DNA of 64,000 bases from Paracoccaceae bacterium (lineage in GTDB: Bacteria > Pseudomonadota > Alphaproteobacteria > Rhodobacterales > Rhodobacteraceae), in contig JAIXZW010000019.1 in the NCBI GenBank assembly GCA_027489375.1, forward strand, positions 124,001-188,000, written 5' to 3'. Below the pieces are notes generated by a model. That model was not told the DNA's origin and did no database searches. It saw nothing but the letters and a program-made list of their open reading frames with translations. A program made the position numbers and the translations under genes. Positions 35,486-43,100 of the stretch are shown piece after piece. The first letter of the stretch is position 1. Each line of letters opens with the position of its first letter.

Positions 35486-35791
35486 TTAGGCGGCGCGGGA
35501 ATAGAGCTCGCGGCGCATTTCGGACAGGCGTTCAATCCCCGCCCAGCCAAGACGGTCGCAAGCTTCCTCTACCGCCACGGCAGTTTGCAGAGCGGCAACC
35601 GACAGGGAAGCAAAGGCGCTGGGCATTGCAGCGCGGGCGCGGGCGGCGGCGTCTTTGTGGAAAGCCCAAGCCTTGCGAAGGCAGGCGGCAAACATCGCCC
35701 GCGCCCCGCCCTTCGGCAACCGGCGCGACCATGCTTCCTGCTTTGCCCAGACCCAAGCGAGGCGGAAGATTTCAGCGCGGTTGAAGGTCAT
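35486..35791 (-). CDS. hypothetical small protein of the element
   Basis: 101 residues, basic N-terminal half (AEIFRLAWVWAKQEAWSRRLP) and helical Ala-rich C-terminal half. MTFNRAEIFRLAWVWAK resembles small proteins often found in alphaproteobacterial phages and islands, but I cannot name a domain. It is the first gene of a two-gene unit divergent from the XRE regulator. Confidence 0.55.
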   Translation of the reverse strand: MTFNRAEIFRLAWVWAKQEAWSRRLPKGGARAMFAACLRKAWAFHKDAAARARAAMPSAFASLSVAALQTAVAVEEACDRLGWAGIERLSEMRRELYSRAA

Positions 35792-35828
35792 TGCAGTTAC
35801 TCCGTTTGCGTTTTCGCTTACCGTGTAG

Positions 35829-35875
35829 CATATATGGGGTAACGCTAGGGGTGTGTCAATAACCCTGTTAGCGTT
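35829..35875. promoter_or_regulatory. divergent promoter/operator of the XRE switch
   Basis: AACGCTA (35841-35847) and TAGCGTT (35869-35875) form a perfect 7-bp inverted repeat with inner GGG/CCC. On the minus strand TTGACA (35859-35854) is 17 bases from CATATA (35836-35831), so the palindrome overlaps the promoter of the minus-strand unit and abuts the start of the XRE gene. Confidence 0.6.
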
Positions 35876-35895
35876 TTATGCAACAAGGTAAGCGA

Positions 35896-36138
35896 ATGAA
35901 GCCGGAACAGATCAGAATGGCGCGGGCTGCGCTGGGCCTAGGGGTGCGGGAACTGGCAGAGCTTGCGGGCGTGTCGTTCACCACCATTAGCCGCTTCGAA
36001 ACGGGCAAGAGCGGCTTGCAGCACTCCACAGCCGAAGCCTTGCGGAAGGCGCTTGAAGCTCAGGGCGTCCAGTTCCTAGACGCGGGCGCGGTCGCGCTTG
36101 GCGCGGGGGTTGCTTTGAAGGGCGGCGCGAAGGGTTGA
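35896..36138 (+). CDS. XRE-family helix-turn-helix regulator
   Basis: 80 residues from ATG 35896, with AAGG 7 bases upstream; an earlier ATG at 35878 is inside the operator. MARAALGLGVRELAELAGVSFTTISRFETGKSG is a clean Cro/C1-type helix-turn-helix. The tail GVQFLDAGAVALGAGVALKGG matches the common short 'Xre with VEFl...G' type. It probably represses the divergent pair and its own gene through the palindrome at 35841-35875. Confidence 0.82.
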   Translation: MKPEQIRMARAALGLGVRELAELAGVSFTTISRFETGKSGLQHSTAEALRKALEAQGVQFLDAGAVALGAGVALKGGAKG

Positions 36139-36226
36139 AGCAAAAAAGGGACCATCCCGATAGGACTGGACAGCCGAGCGGGCCTTGCGGCTATGCTACG
36201 GGCGAAGGCTTCGAGCAAAAGGGGGT

Positions 36227-36619
36227 ATGATGCGCTGCAAGATAGTTTTGATAGGGTGCCTATCAGTGCCGTTGGCTGCTCAGGCCGACAACATGACAGG
36301 TAACGATTTGCTCACATTTTGCGAAGCCACAGACAGCGAAGCGCAAACTGGCTACTGCGTAGGCTATGTAAGCGGCGTTATTGAAGGCATGAAATGGGGC
36401 ATAGCCGCACCCCTTCTCGCGTCAGGCAAAAATGCCGCCGAAGCTGACAGTATGGGCAACACCCTTCTGGGCTTCTGTCTTCCCGCCGATGCTACACTTG
36501 GTCAGTATCGTGACGTTGTGATGCTTTACCTTCGTAACAACCCCGCCGAAAGGCACGGCAGCGCCCGCATTCAGGTTCAACTTGCGCTACAGGCCGCATT
36601 CCCGTGCGCTTCGGAATGA
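36227..36619 (+). CDS. Rap1a/Tai-type immunity-like exported protein
   Basis: 130 residues. The N-terminus MMRCKIVLIGCLSVPLAAQA is a Sec signal peptide. The mature part fits the Rap1a pattern: LLTFCEATDSEAQTGYCVGYVSGVIEGM, GFCLPADATLGQYRDVVMLYLRNNPAERH, then LALQAAFPC with conserved cysteines. Rap1a proteins protect against type VI effectors of Serratia; many orphan homologues have other or unknown roles. No effector gene is adjacent. GC is lower than the chromosome. Its 3' end overlaps the convergent HGGxSTG gene by 33 bases. Confidence 0.7.
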   Translation: MMRCKIVLIGCLSVPLAAQADNMTGNDLLTFCEATDSEAQTGYCVGYVSGVIEGMKWGIAAPLLASGKNAAEADSMGNTLLGFCLPADATLGQYRDVVMLYLRNNPAERHGSARIQVQLALQAAFPCASE

Positions 36620-37159
36620 AGCCCACCTTCGGCGCTGGGCTTCGGCAATCCTCTCCCTTCCTTCCGGCGTCTTAGGCCCCGTCGATTTGCCGCCGTGCCA
36701 TTTGCAGCGGCGCTTGCCGGGTTCGCTCTTTTGCCCGCATGGGTGGCCTGCCCGTGTCTTTGCCCCGCATGTAACGCGGGCCTTTGCGCGGCGCTCTGCC
36801 CCTTTCGCTTCGAGCCTTTGCAGATCGGCGGCGGCTTGCGCGTCGAGCCTGTCTTGCAGCGGGTCGGGCATAACACCCCATGCCCCGCGCGGGCGCGTAT
36901 TGGTAACGCTATCGCCCCTAACACCCCATAATCGCGCGCGCGCATTTGGGGCGCAATAATCCAACACATTCATGCCCAACGCCTTTGCAAAACGGCTGGG
37001 GGCGACTTCCCGAAGTGGCACAACCGATTTGCGTTCCCAATACCATACCGCGCCCCGTTCAAAGCCTGTCAGGGCAGCAAGAGCGGCTTGCGTAAGCCCC
37101 GCCGCAATCCTATGGGCGCGAAGCTCTGCCCCGGTGATGCAAGGGCCGCGCTTCACCAC
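36587..37159 (-). CDS. HGGxSTG-domain protein with N-terminal helix-turn-helix
   Basis: 190 residues from a GTG at 37159 with GGAAGG upstream. Residues about 8-60 look like an XRE/plasmid-type HTH (GAELRAHRIAAGLTQAALAALTGFERGAVWYWE). The C-terminal part CGAKTRAGHPCGQKSEPGKRRCKWHGGKSTGPKTPEGRERI is the HGGxSTG motif with paired cysteines and His, a probable zinc site found mostly in phages and islands. The function is unknown. The start overlaps the stop of the zinc-ribbon gene by 7 bases. Confidence 0.72.
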   Translation of the reverse strand: MVKRGPCITGAELRAHRIAAGLTQAALAALTGFERGAVWYWERKSVVPLREVAPSRFAKALGMNVLDYCAPNARARLWGVRGDSVTNTRPRGAWGVMPDPLQDRLDAQAAADLQRLEAKGAERRAKARVTCGAKTRAGHPCGQKSEPGKRRCKWHGGKSTGPKTPEGRERIAEAQRRRWASFRSARECGL

Positions 37160-37443
37160 CTAGCCTTCCTTTCCATGATAACGGAAAGCGCCCTATCGGC
37201 TTTGCGGCGTCGAGCGGCTTTCTTGCGGCATCCTGTGCGGCAATACACGGCATCCGCCCGGCGATAGATCGGCACGTAATCCCCGCATTCGATGCAACAC
37301 CATTGCGCCCGCAAAAGGTTTTGCATGATGCGCTTGGCGCGGTCGTTTCGGTGCCTGCGGTTGCCACAAGCCCAATGCTCTACCAAGAGCGACAGCGGGC
37401 CATCTAGGCCAATATCCACCCCGTGCGGGTCAGGTGCTGGCAT
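37153..37443 (-). CDS. small zinc-ribbon protein of the element
   Basis: 96 residues. C-C-I-E-C-G and Y-C-R-T-G-C (QWCCIECGDYVPIYRRADAVYCRTGCRKKAARRRK) form a four-cysteine metal site of the FCS/zinc-ribbon type next to a strongly basic patch, suggesting nucleic-acid binding. The ATG is at 37443. It is read through into the HGGxSTG gene by overlap. Confidence 0.6.
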   Translation of the reverse strand: MPAPDPHGVDIGLDGPLSLLVEHWACGNRRHRNDRAKRIMQNLLRAQWCCIECGDYVPIYRRADAVYCRTGCRKKAARRRKADRALSVIMERKARW

Positions 37444-37560
37444 GGCGGCTATCCTTCGCTGTCGTGGCGCTGGGCGCGTCTATTTGGGGGGCCACAGACG
37501 GGTTAACGGGTCGCAGTTTCAGGGCGCGGCGAAACTAACTCCCCCAAGCCTGCCATTGGC

Positions 37561-37709
37561 AAGGTGGGGGTAAGGTGGGGAAAACGGCGCTTGCTCTGCA
37601 CTCTCCCCACCCCCACCCCACACCCCATAAGAAGGTGGGGGTGGGGGTGGATTTGTTGGTGAATAGGCAAGGCGGGGGCAAGGTGGGGGAAGGTGGGGGT
37701 AAGTGGGGA
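37561..37709 (+). repeat. G-rich iteron-like array next to the replication gene
   Basis: AAGGTGGGG occurs at 37561, 37572, 37632, 37680 and 37690, with near copies at 37669 (AAGGCGGGG) and 37701 (AAGTGGGG). An opposite-strand block CCCCACCCCCACC (37605-37617) can pair with GGTGGGGGTGGGG (37634-37646) in a 13-bp stem. The array lies between the replication-protein stop and the zinc-ribbon gene. 37444-37714 holds no gene. Confidence 0.75.
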
Positions 37710-37714
37710 AAACA

Positions 37715-39937
37715 TCATTCATCCCCGCTAAGGTCATTGGGGCCTAGGAAGATGTGGGGAACGTCTTTGCCCTTCTCAGTCCTAATCTTTTCGACAGACA
37801 AAACGCCCGTATCGATCCACTTGCGAAGCATGGTTTTGACGCGGGCCTTGTCGCTCGTCTTTGCAAGATTCAAGCCAAGCACCTCGGCAACCACCAAGCC
37901 CGCCCAGTTGTTGGCTTGCACGTTTTCCCGTGTGGGTTCGCCCTCGTCTGCCCGCTTCGCTATCGCGGCCCTGACTTGGCGGGCATCGTTGACGGTCACG
38001 CCCCCGAAGGCATCGGGCCACACCCAAGGGCGGATAGTCGGATATTGCGCCCCGTTGCCTATCTCCACCCCGATCTTCTGAAACCAGCGGTTACGGTCAG
38101 AGGAAGGCGGCGCAAGGTTGCTTTCCATTTCCCCGATACGGAAGAAATAGCGGAAGTCATCAACGCCCGCCTGCGCCCCCTCGCCCTCGGTCATCGGCAC
38201 AAGCAAGCGGTTGAAGCGGGCCACCCCGCGCAAGGCGCCACCGCCTCGGCCATCATCTAGCGTGGGCTGCACCCCAGCCGAAGGCTTGCGGGTATGGTGG
38301 ACAATCCCGATTGCAACGCCCGTGTCATGGGCAAGCCTGCGAAGGCGTTTCCCAAGGGCGCGGAAGGCTTCGTTGGTTTCGGGGCTTTCCGACAGGTCTT
38401 GCAATGGGTCGAAGATAGCCAAGGCGATACGGTTGCGCGTTATCGTCTCTGCCAGAAACGAAAAGGCGGCTTCGTTGATTTCGTTTTTCTCGCCCCGGAT
38501 AAGCACAAGCTGGCGGTCATCAGCGATACCTGAAACGGGAAAGAAACGCCCGATTACTTCATCTTCGGGGATACCGTTTGCCCCTAAGACAGCCCAAGCC
38601 CGCGCGTTCAAAACGTCTTGGTCATCCTCGGCATTGTAATAAAGCACGGCTTGCGGTTCGGCGGTGCGGCCAGACAGGAAGCCCCGCCCCGTTGTCGCGT
38701 CTATGGCCTCGGCGATGCCTAGCAAGCTCTTGCCCGTCTTAGGGGCGGCAAAGGTGACTGTGACGTATCCAGCGGCGTAGGCATCGCCATACACAAAGCG
38801 GATACGCGGGATTGTCGCGGGGTCGAGCTGCTTCCAAGCCTCAAAGGCGCGAATTGTAACGGGCGGCGGCGGGTCTTCAGCGGTTGTTTGCGCGGGTGCG
38901 CCCGCTTCCGATTGTCGAGCGTTCCCGCCCGTTTCCGATTTGCTACGGTGGCGGCGCGATATTTCGGACAGATCGGCCCCGTATTGCCGCGCAAGGTGGC
39001 AAACGCTTCCCCAGCTTGTTCCCCCGCCCGCTTCAAAGCCGCGCCACTTTTCCGCGACTTCGCCCGGACGGTATTTCGTCCCCTGGCTGCTCCATCGGTC
39101 GGCTAATTCAAGCCCCGCCCCGTTGCCGCCAAAATGGGCGTGAAGGCCCATTAGGACGGTCACCCAATCGCCATAGCCGCAATCGGGGCTGATATAGCCC
39201 ACAATGTCGGCAACCTCCGATTCCCCTGCCTTTAGGGCGCGGTCGCTTGCGTAAGCGGTTGTCCCCGTATCGATACGGAAAGCCCCCTGCATGGGGTCGG
39301 GTGCGCTTGCCCTTGCAAGCTTCGCCCCCTCGTGGGCGCGTAGACGCTCTGCAATGGCCTCAGGAACGCCTGTAAGGGCTTCCAGCCGCAACGGGCCATT
39401 GATTAGCGAATAGGCCCCCTGCGGCGTTACAGAGCCGGGGGCGATGATATAACCGCCATCCCCTCGCGTATCGATCCCCGCGCCCAAGATAGGCGACTTA
39501 TCGGCGGTGATGCAGCGAAAGCCGCAATCACGGAAATACAGGTGAAAGCCGCCGCTCGGTGTGGCAACCGTTGGCACGGTTCCGATTAGGTGCGACAGGC
39601 CCAGCGCGGCTAGGGAAGCCTCCCCGGTGGTTTCGCCAGTTGTCTTGTCTATGTCCAGATCGACAACGAAAAGCCCGCTTGCAGAGCCGGTGGCAAGCCC
39701 CACAAGGGCATGGGGAAACCGCCGCCACCAATCCGCGATTGTTTGCAGGTCGGTCGTTGCATCCTTGAAGCCGTGGTCAGTGAGCGGCGTCTTTGCTTTT
39801 TTCAATTCGCCCCGCCATTCCTCTGGAACATGGCGGCACGGAAACACAGGGAAGCCCGCCCGCGCCCAGCTTGCCGCGACTTGGGCGGGAATGTGGGTCA
39901 GGCTGCTTTCGGTCGGAATTGCTACGGCTTCGTTCAT
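37715..39937 (-). CDS. PrimPol / AAA-ATPase replication protein (bifunctional primase-helicase type)
   Basis: 740 residues. Residues about 20-200 form a bifunctional primase-polymerase domain: FVVDLDIDKTTG (D-x-D), TPSGGFHLYF and GIDTRGDGGYIIAPGS. About 235-320 looks like a primase C-terminal helical domain (DCGYGDWVTVLMGLHAHF). A RepA-like AAA domain follows, with Walker A APKTGKSLLG near residue 400 and Walker B ALAIFDPLQD, then VHHTRKP. The ATG overlaps the preceding stop as ATGA. It should start DNA synthesis of the element, probably at the array just downstream. Confidence 0.85.
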   Translation of the reverse strand: MNEAVAIPTESSLTHIPAQVAASWARAGFPVFPCRHVPEEWRGELKKAKTPLTDHGFKDATTDLQTIADWWRRFPHALVGLATGSASGLFVVDLDIDKTTGETTGEASLAALGLSHLIGTVPTVATPSGGFHLYFRDCGFRCITADKSPILGAGIDTRGDGGYIIAPGSVTPQGAYSLINGPLRLEALTGVPEAIAERLRAHEGAKLARASAPDPMQGAFRIDTGTTAYASDRALKAGESEVADIVGYISPDCGYGDWVTVLMGLHAHFGGNGAGLELADRWSSQGTKYRPGEVAEKWRGFEAGGGTSWGSVCHLARQYGADLSEISRRHRSKSETGGNARQSEAGAPAQTTAEDPPPPVTIRAFEAWKQLDPATIPRIRFVYGDAYAAGYVTVTFAAPKTGKSLLGIAEAIDATTGRGFLSGRTAEPQAVLYYNAEDDQDVLNARAWAVLGANGIPEDEVIGRFFPVSGIADDRQLVLIRGEKNEINEAAFSFLAETITRNRIALAIFDPLQDLSESPETNEAFRALGKRLRRLAHDTGVAIGIVHHTRKPSAGVQPTLDDGRGGGALRGVARFNRLLVPMTEGEGAQAGVDDFRYFFRIGEMESNLAPPSSDRNRWFQKIGVEIGNGAQYPTIRPWVWPDAFGGVTVNDARQVRAAIAKRADEGEPTRENVQANNWAGLVVAEVLGLNLAKTSDKARVKTMLRKWIDTGVLSVEKIRTEKGKDVPHIFLGPNDLSGDE

Positions 39938-40146
39938 GCCTTGCCCTTCCTTGACGCGGCTTTAACAATTTCGAGTATCTTTAGGGCGTCCTTCAATTCT
40001 GGGACGCGGGCCATGAAGCCCTCGTTGCGGTCGCGGTTCTGCCAAATAAAGACTTCGTAAAGCCCCGTTGCCGTTTGGCTTGGCGCATAGATTTCAACGA
40101 CAGGCTGCACCCAGCCTTTGCGAAGCGGAAAGGGGGTCACGTTCAT
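39934..40146 (-). CDS. small unknown protein, coupled to the replication gene
   Basis: 70 residues from ATG 40146 (MNVTPFPLRKGWVQPVVEIYAPSQ), with GGAGG upstream. EVFIWQNRDRNEGFMARVPELKDALKIL resembles small phage/island accessory proteins; no named domain. Its TGA overlaps the start of the replication gene (ATGA at 39934-39937) and its ATG overlaps the stop of the 33-residue ORF. Confidence 0.6.
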   Translation of the reverse strand: MNVTPFPLRKGWVQPVVEIYAPSQTATGLYEVFIWQNRDRNEGFMARVPELKDALKILEIVKAASRKGKA

Positions 40147-40244
40147 TCGCGGCCCTCCCCATACACCAAGGGCGCTAGGACGCCTGCCAGCGGGCCAGAC
40201 AGACCCAGCAAGGCACGAAGGCGGGCAAGGCGAAGGGCGCTCAT
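40143..40244 (-). CDS. 33-residue ORF in the coupled chain
   Basis: ATG at 40244 overlaps the stop of the upstream gene (ATGA) and its TGA (40145-40143) overlaps the ATG of the 70-residue gene. The peptide starts MSALRLARLRALLGLSGPLAGVL and is hydrophobic, possibly one membrane segment. Overlaps at both ends are strong support for translation, although the product may be unimportant. Confidence 0.5.
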   Translation of the reverse strand: MSALRLARLRALLGLSGPLAGVLAPLVYGEGRE

Positions 40245-40525
40245 GCGTCACCCCCTTTCGCCAATGCAGCGGCGCTGGGCGGGTAGCGAAGCGCGGCGCG
40301 GTCGGTGCCAGCGGGAAGGCTGTAATGCGCGATATTCTCCGGCGCGGCGTAGCGCACTTGGATAGGCCAGCCGAAATGCTTTCGCAGCCGTTCACAGATC
40401 GAAGCTAGCCGCCATCCTTTGGCCTCGCCTATTTCGTCGCGGTGCGTGATTTCGCGCCCTTCGAGAAGGGCCGCGCATGTCCAGTAAACTTGGGTGGGGC
40501 TTGAAAACCAGCCGCTCTTTTTCAT
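40241..40525 (-). CDS. winged-helix-like small protein
   Basis: 94 residues from ATG 40525 (MKKSGWFSSPTQVYWTCAALLEG). The pattern YWTCAALLEGREITHRDEIGEAKGWRLASICERLRKHFGWPI followed by ENIAHYSLP looks like the compact winged helix found in many island-encoded proteins next to replication genes. DNA binding is likely but unproven. It heads a chain of four start/stop overlaps ending in the replication gene. Confidence 0.6.
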   Translation of the reverse strand: MKKSGWFSSPTQVYWTCAALLEGREITHRDEIGEAKGWRLASICERLRKHFGWPIQVRYAAPENIAHYSLPAGTDRAALRYPPSAAALAKGGDA

Positions 40526-40632
40526 CTGCTTAGCCTCGGTTATTGATTGCCGGGGCGGGGTGCGGTATCCTTGAGTTCTGCGAAGCTTGCCCAAACGATT
40601 ACCGCCCCGCCGTTGCCTCGGCGGGGTTTCGT

Positions 40633-40842
40633 TTAGGCGGCTACCGAATGCGAAGCTTCCCAAGCTTCTACATCGGCCCAGCGCCAGCGGGTGATTTGCG
40701 GTGACAACTTCACGGGGGTCGGAAAATTGCCTTCACTTGCCCAGCGCCAAATCGTTGCGCGGCTTACACCGAAGTGTGTGGCAAGGTCGGTATCCGCAAC
40801 GTAAGCAGAGCGGTTAAGGTCGGTCTTTGCGCGTTTCGCCAT
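40633..40842 (-). CDS. AlpA-family DNA-binding protein (excisionase/activator type)
   Basis: 69 residues: DTDLATHFGVSRATIWRWASEGNFPTPVKLSPQITRWRWADVEAWE is the AlpA/MerR-like winged helix. AlpA proteins of P4-like elements act as activators of integrase or as excisionases. It lies between the replication chain and the 238-residue gene; 107 bases separate it from the winged-helix gene. The region 40843-40932 upstream is AT-richer and probably holds its promoter. Confidence 0.85.
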   Translation of the reverse strand: MAKRAKTDLNRSAYVADTDLATHFGVSRATIWRWASEGNFPTPVKLSPQITRWRWADVEAWEASHSVAA

Positions 40843-40932
40843 GATGATGCATCCCTATGCGTGGTGCGATGGGATGATGTTGAGGCGCGATAATCGGAAC
40901 GAAAACCGATAAAAGTTCCGAACTGTTTTCGA

Positions 40933-41649
40933 TTACTTAGGACCGGGTCGCGACAGGCTAGGTTCAATGGCGGTCGCTTCCTTCCATAATGCCTTCCAAG
41001 CAAGAACAGGCATATCTTTGCCAAAAAGACGTTTTGCTTCCGCCCTGTTTGCGAATCTCCGTTTTCGGAACGCTTCGACAATTAATTGTGCGGTTTCGGC
41101 GCTAGACCAAGCGGGCGGCTTCCCAGATTTGAGAATAATTGCCTTGCTTCGCCCTTTCTCTAAAAGCCACTCCGTCAAGCCATCAAGCGGCACGGGTAGT
41201 GCATTGTCCGGCACACAGAGCGGCAACCCCGAAATTTGATGTAACATACCGCCTTTCTTGTCTTTTACAGTGCCGTTCTCTAAGTCTATGTGGAAATAAA
41301 TCCACTGTGCGAGCTTTTGCCGATTTTGGTAGTCTTCTGGAAAGCCATCCAAGTAATGCAAGTCGCTTAAGTCAGTTGGTGATGAAAACCAAAATGCGCG
41401 TGGAGCCAGTCGAACAAGAGAACCAGACGCCAAACACACGCGGATATGCCGCTCAAAGTTCTTCAAGAAAACAGCAAATAGCCAGTTTCGATAGGCAATA
41501 TGTTCGATGCCGTCCAAGAAAGCTGGCAATAACTCCCCGTCCATTTCGTAATCCCCGGGGCGGCCTTGGCCGGTTGGGACTAGGTCGCAATCCCAAGCGA
41601 ACTGAGCCAATATTTCACTAAGCGTCACATAGCCTTCTGGACACCACAT
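40933..41649 (-). CDS. unknown protein translationally coupled to the integrase
   Basis: 238 residues, low GC compared with the chromosome. The ATG at 41649 overlaps the integrase TAA (TAATG), so it is probably made by re-initiation. No domain is recognised; it is rich in W/F/Y with a middle hydrophobic stretch (NWLFAVFLKNF) and a KAIILKSGKPPAWSSAETAQLIVEAFRKRRF C-terminal part that could be a helix-turn-helix. Candidate roles are cargo, excision control or defence. Confidence 0.6.
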   Translation of the reverse strand: MWCPEGYVTLSEILAQFAWDCDLVPTGQGRPGDYEMDGELLPAFLDGIEHIAYRNWLFAVFLKNFERHIRVCLASGSLVRLAPRAFWFSSPTDLSDLHYLDGFPEDYQNRQKLAQWIYFHIDLENGTVKDKKGGMLHQISGLPLCVPDNALPVPLDGLTEWLLEKGRSKAIILKSGKPPAWSSAETAQLIVEAFRKRRFANRAEAKRLFGKDMPVLAWKALWKEATAIEPSLSRPGPK

Positions 41650-42941
41650 TAGCGAAACTCCACCACTTTACCGCGTTCCACTTCGGCCCCGCTCAGGAAG
41701 CCCGCCCAAGCGGCCATCATGGCGCGGCGCTTTTCGATCATGTCGCCACGGCGGTAAGCCGCTTCGACTGCGCTGCTAATGCGGTGCGCTAGCGCGACTT
41801 CGGCCATTTCGCCCGCATAGTTGGTGCGCTCTGCCGCCCAATCGCGGAACGTCGAGCGAAGGCCATGCGGAACGGCTGGGCGCTTGCTTACGCGGTCGAT
41901 AAACCCTCCAGCCCCTTCGGCTTCGGCGCTTTCGTGCATCCGGCGCATAGTGGCCGAAAGGGTCATATCGGACAGCATACCCCCACGGGCGGCGGGGAAA
42001 ACCAGCGGGTTCCCGTCGAGCTTGGGCAGTGCTTCCAGCATATCAACAGCCGCTTTTGAAAGCGGAACGCGATGTTCCTTTTTCATCTTCATGCGCTGGG
42101 CAGGGATAACCCATAGCCCGCGCTCTAGGTCTATTTCATCCCATGCCGCGCCCCGCACTTCGCCAGAGCGGGCGGCGGTCAAGGCCGCAAACTCCAACGC
42201 CCGCGCCCCGAAGCCTTCGCGCTTTTGCAGAGCGGCAAACCAACGCGGGGCATCATCCAACGAAAGGGCAGGGTGGTTGCCTTCAACCGCAATCTTGCTC
42301 GGTGCGGGAAGCAGCTCTTTCAGGTTGCCGCCCCAGCGGGCCGGATTGTCGCCTGTCCTATGGCCTGCCACGGTCGCCCAAGAAAGCACGGCTTCAATGC
42401 GGCCTCTAACGCGGGTCGCGGTTTCGGTCTTGGTCGCCCAGATCGGCTGCAAGACGCGAAGGACGGCGGCAGTATCAATGTCCTGCACGGGCAGCGCCCC
42501 AAGTTCTGGCATGGCATATTGCACAAGCGTGTTGCGCCATTGGTCGCGGTGCTTTTCGTTGCGGAAGGCGTCGAGCTTGGCGGCAAGCGCCTTATCAACG
42601 GCATCCTTGAACAAAAGGCCCCGGCGCTGGGCCATCACAAGCGCGGCCTTCGCGGCTTTGCGTTCCTCTACCGGGTCAATCCCGCCTTCGATCTTGTCGC
42701 GGGCAGAGCGGGCCTTTTCGCGGGCTTGGGATAGGGTCACGGTCGGGAAGCCGCCAAGGCCAATGTCGCGGCGCTTCGCCCCTACCCTGACACGCAACAC
42801 CCAAGTCTTGCCGCCATTCGGGGTGATTTGAAGGTAAAGGCCAGCCACCCCGCCAACGGCAACCATCGCGTTAGACTTGCCGCCCGCATGGGCGAGGCGC
42901 TTAACGTCGAGCGGTCCAAGTTCCCCGGCTACCTTCGGCAT
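41649..42941 (-). CDS. P4-type tyrosine integrase
   Basis: 430 residues. The N-terminal arm-binding DUF4102 domain (GLYLQITPNGGKTWVLRVRVGAKRRDIGLGGFPTVTLSQARE) covers about 1-100. The catalytic core has R258 in ARSGEVRGAAW, H359-x-x-R362 in HGLRSTFRDW, H386 in LAHRI and the nucleophile Y396 in AAYRRGD. The full set is intact. These enzymes insert islands into tRNA 3' ends, which fits the tRNA-Ser repeat. It faces away from the distal att site, with direct repeats between. Confidence 0.93.
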   Translation of the reverse strand: MPKVAGELGPLDVKRLAHAGGKSNAMVAVGGVAGLYLQITPNGGKTWVLRVRVGAKRRDIGLGGFPTVTLSQAREKARSARDKIEGGIDPVEERKAAKAALVMAQRRGLLFKDAVDKALAAKLDAFRNEKHRDQWRNTLVQYAMPELGALPVQDIDTAAVLRVLQPIWATKTETATRVRGRIEAVLSWATVAGHRTGDNPARWGGNLKELLPAPSKIAVEGNHPALSLDDAPRWFAALQKREGFGARALEFAALTAARSGEVRGAAWDEIDLERGLWVIPAQRMKMKKEHRVPLSKAAVDMLEALPKLDGNPLVFPAARGGMLSDMTLSATMRRMHESAEAEGAGGFIDRVSKRPAVPHGLRSTFRDWAAERTNYAGEMAEVALAHRISSAVEAAYRRGDMIEKRRAMMAAWAGFLSGAEVERGKVVEFR

Positions 42942-42986
42942 CTTGCTTACCTTCCATCCTACCCATCCAAGAGAGAATCACAGGAT

Positions 42987-43079
42987 AAGACGGGATGCAA
43001 CGGGCAATTACAGGCAAGCGGGCGAATAGGGTTTTTTCCCTATATTTTATTGGTTCCAGCCAAGACGGGATGCAACGGG
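42987..43079 (+). repeat. 18-bp direct repeats between int and att
   Basis: AAGACGGGATGCAACGGG at 42987-43004 and again at 43062-43079, exactly 75 bases apart. They fit arm-type sites for the integrase N-terminal domain. Confidence 0.65.
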
Positions 43080-43100
43080 GTGTAACCCCACAATGGCGGG

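Noticed and set aside
37561..37709. CRISPR array
   Set aside because: Repeats are only about 9 bases, spacing is irregular and no cas genes are present.
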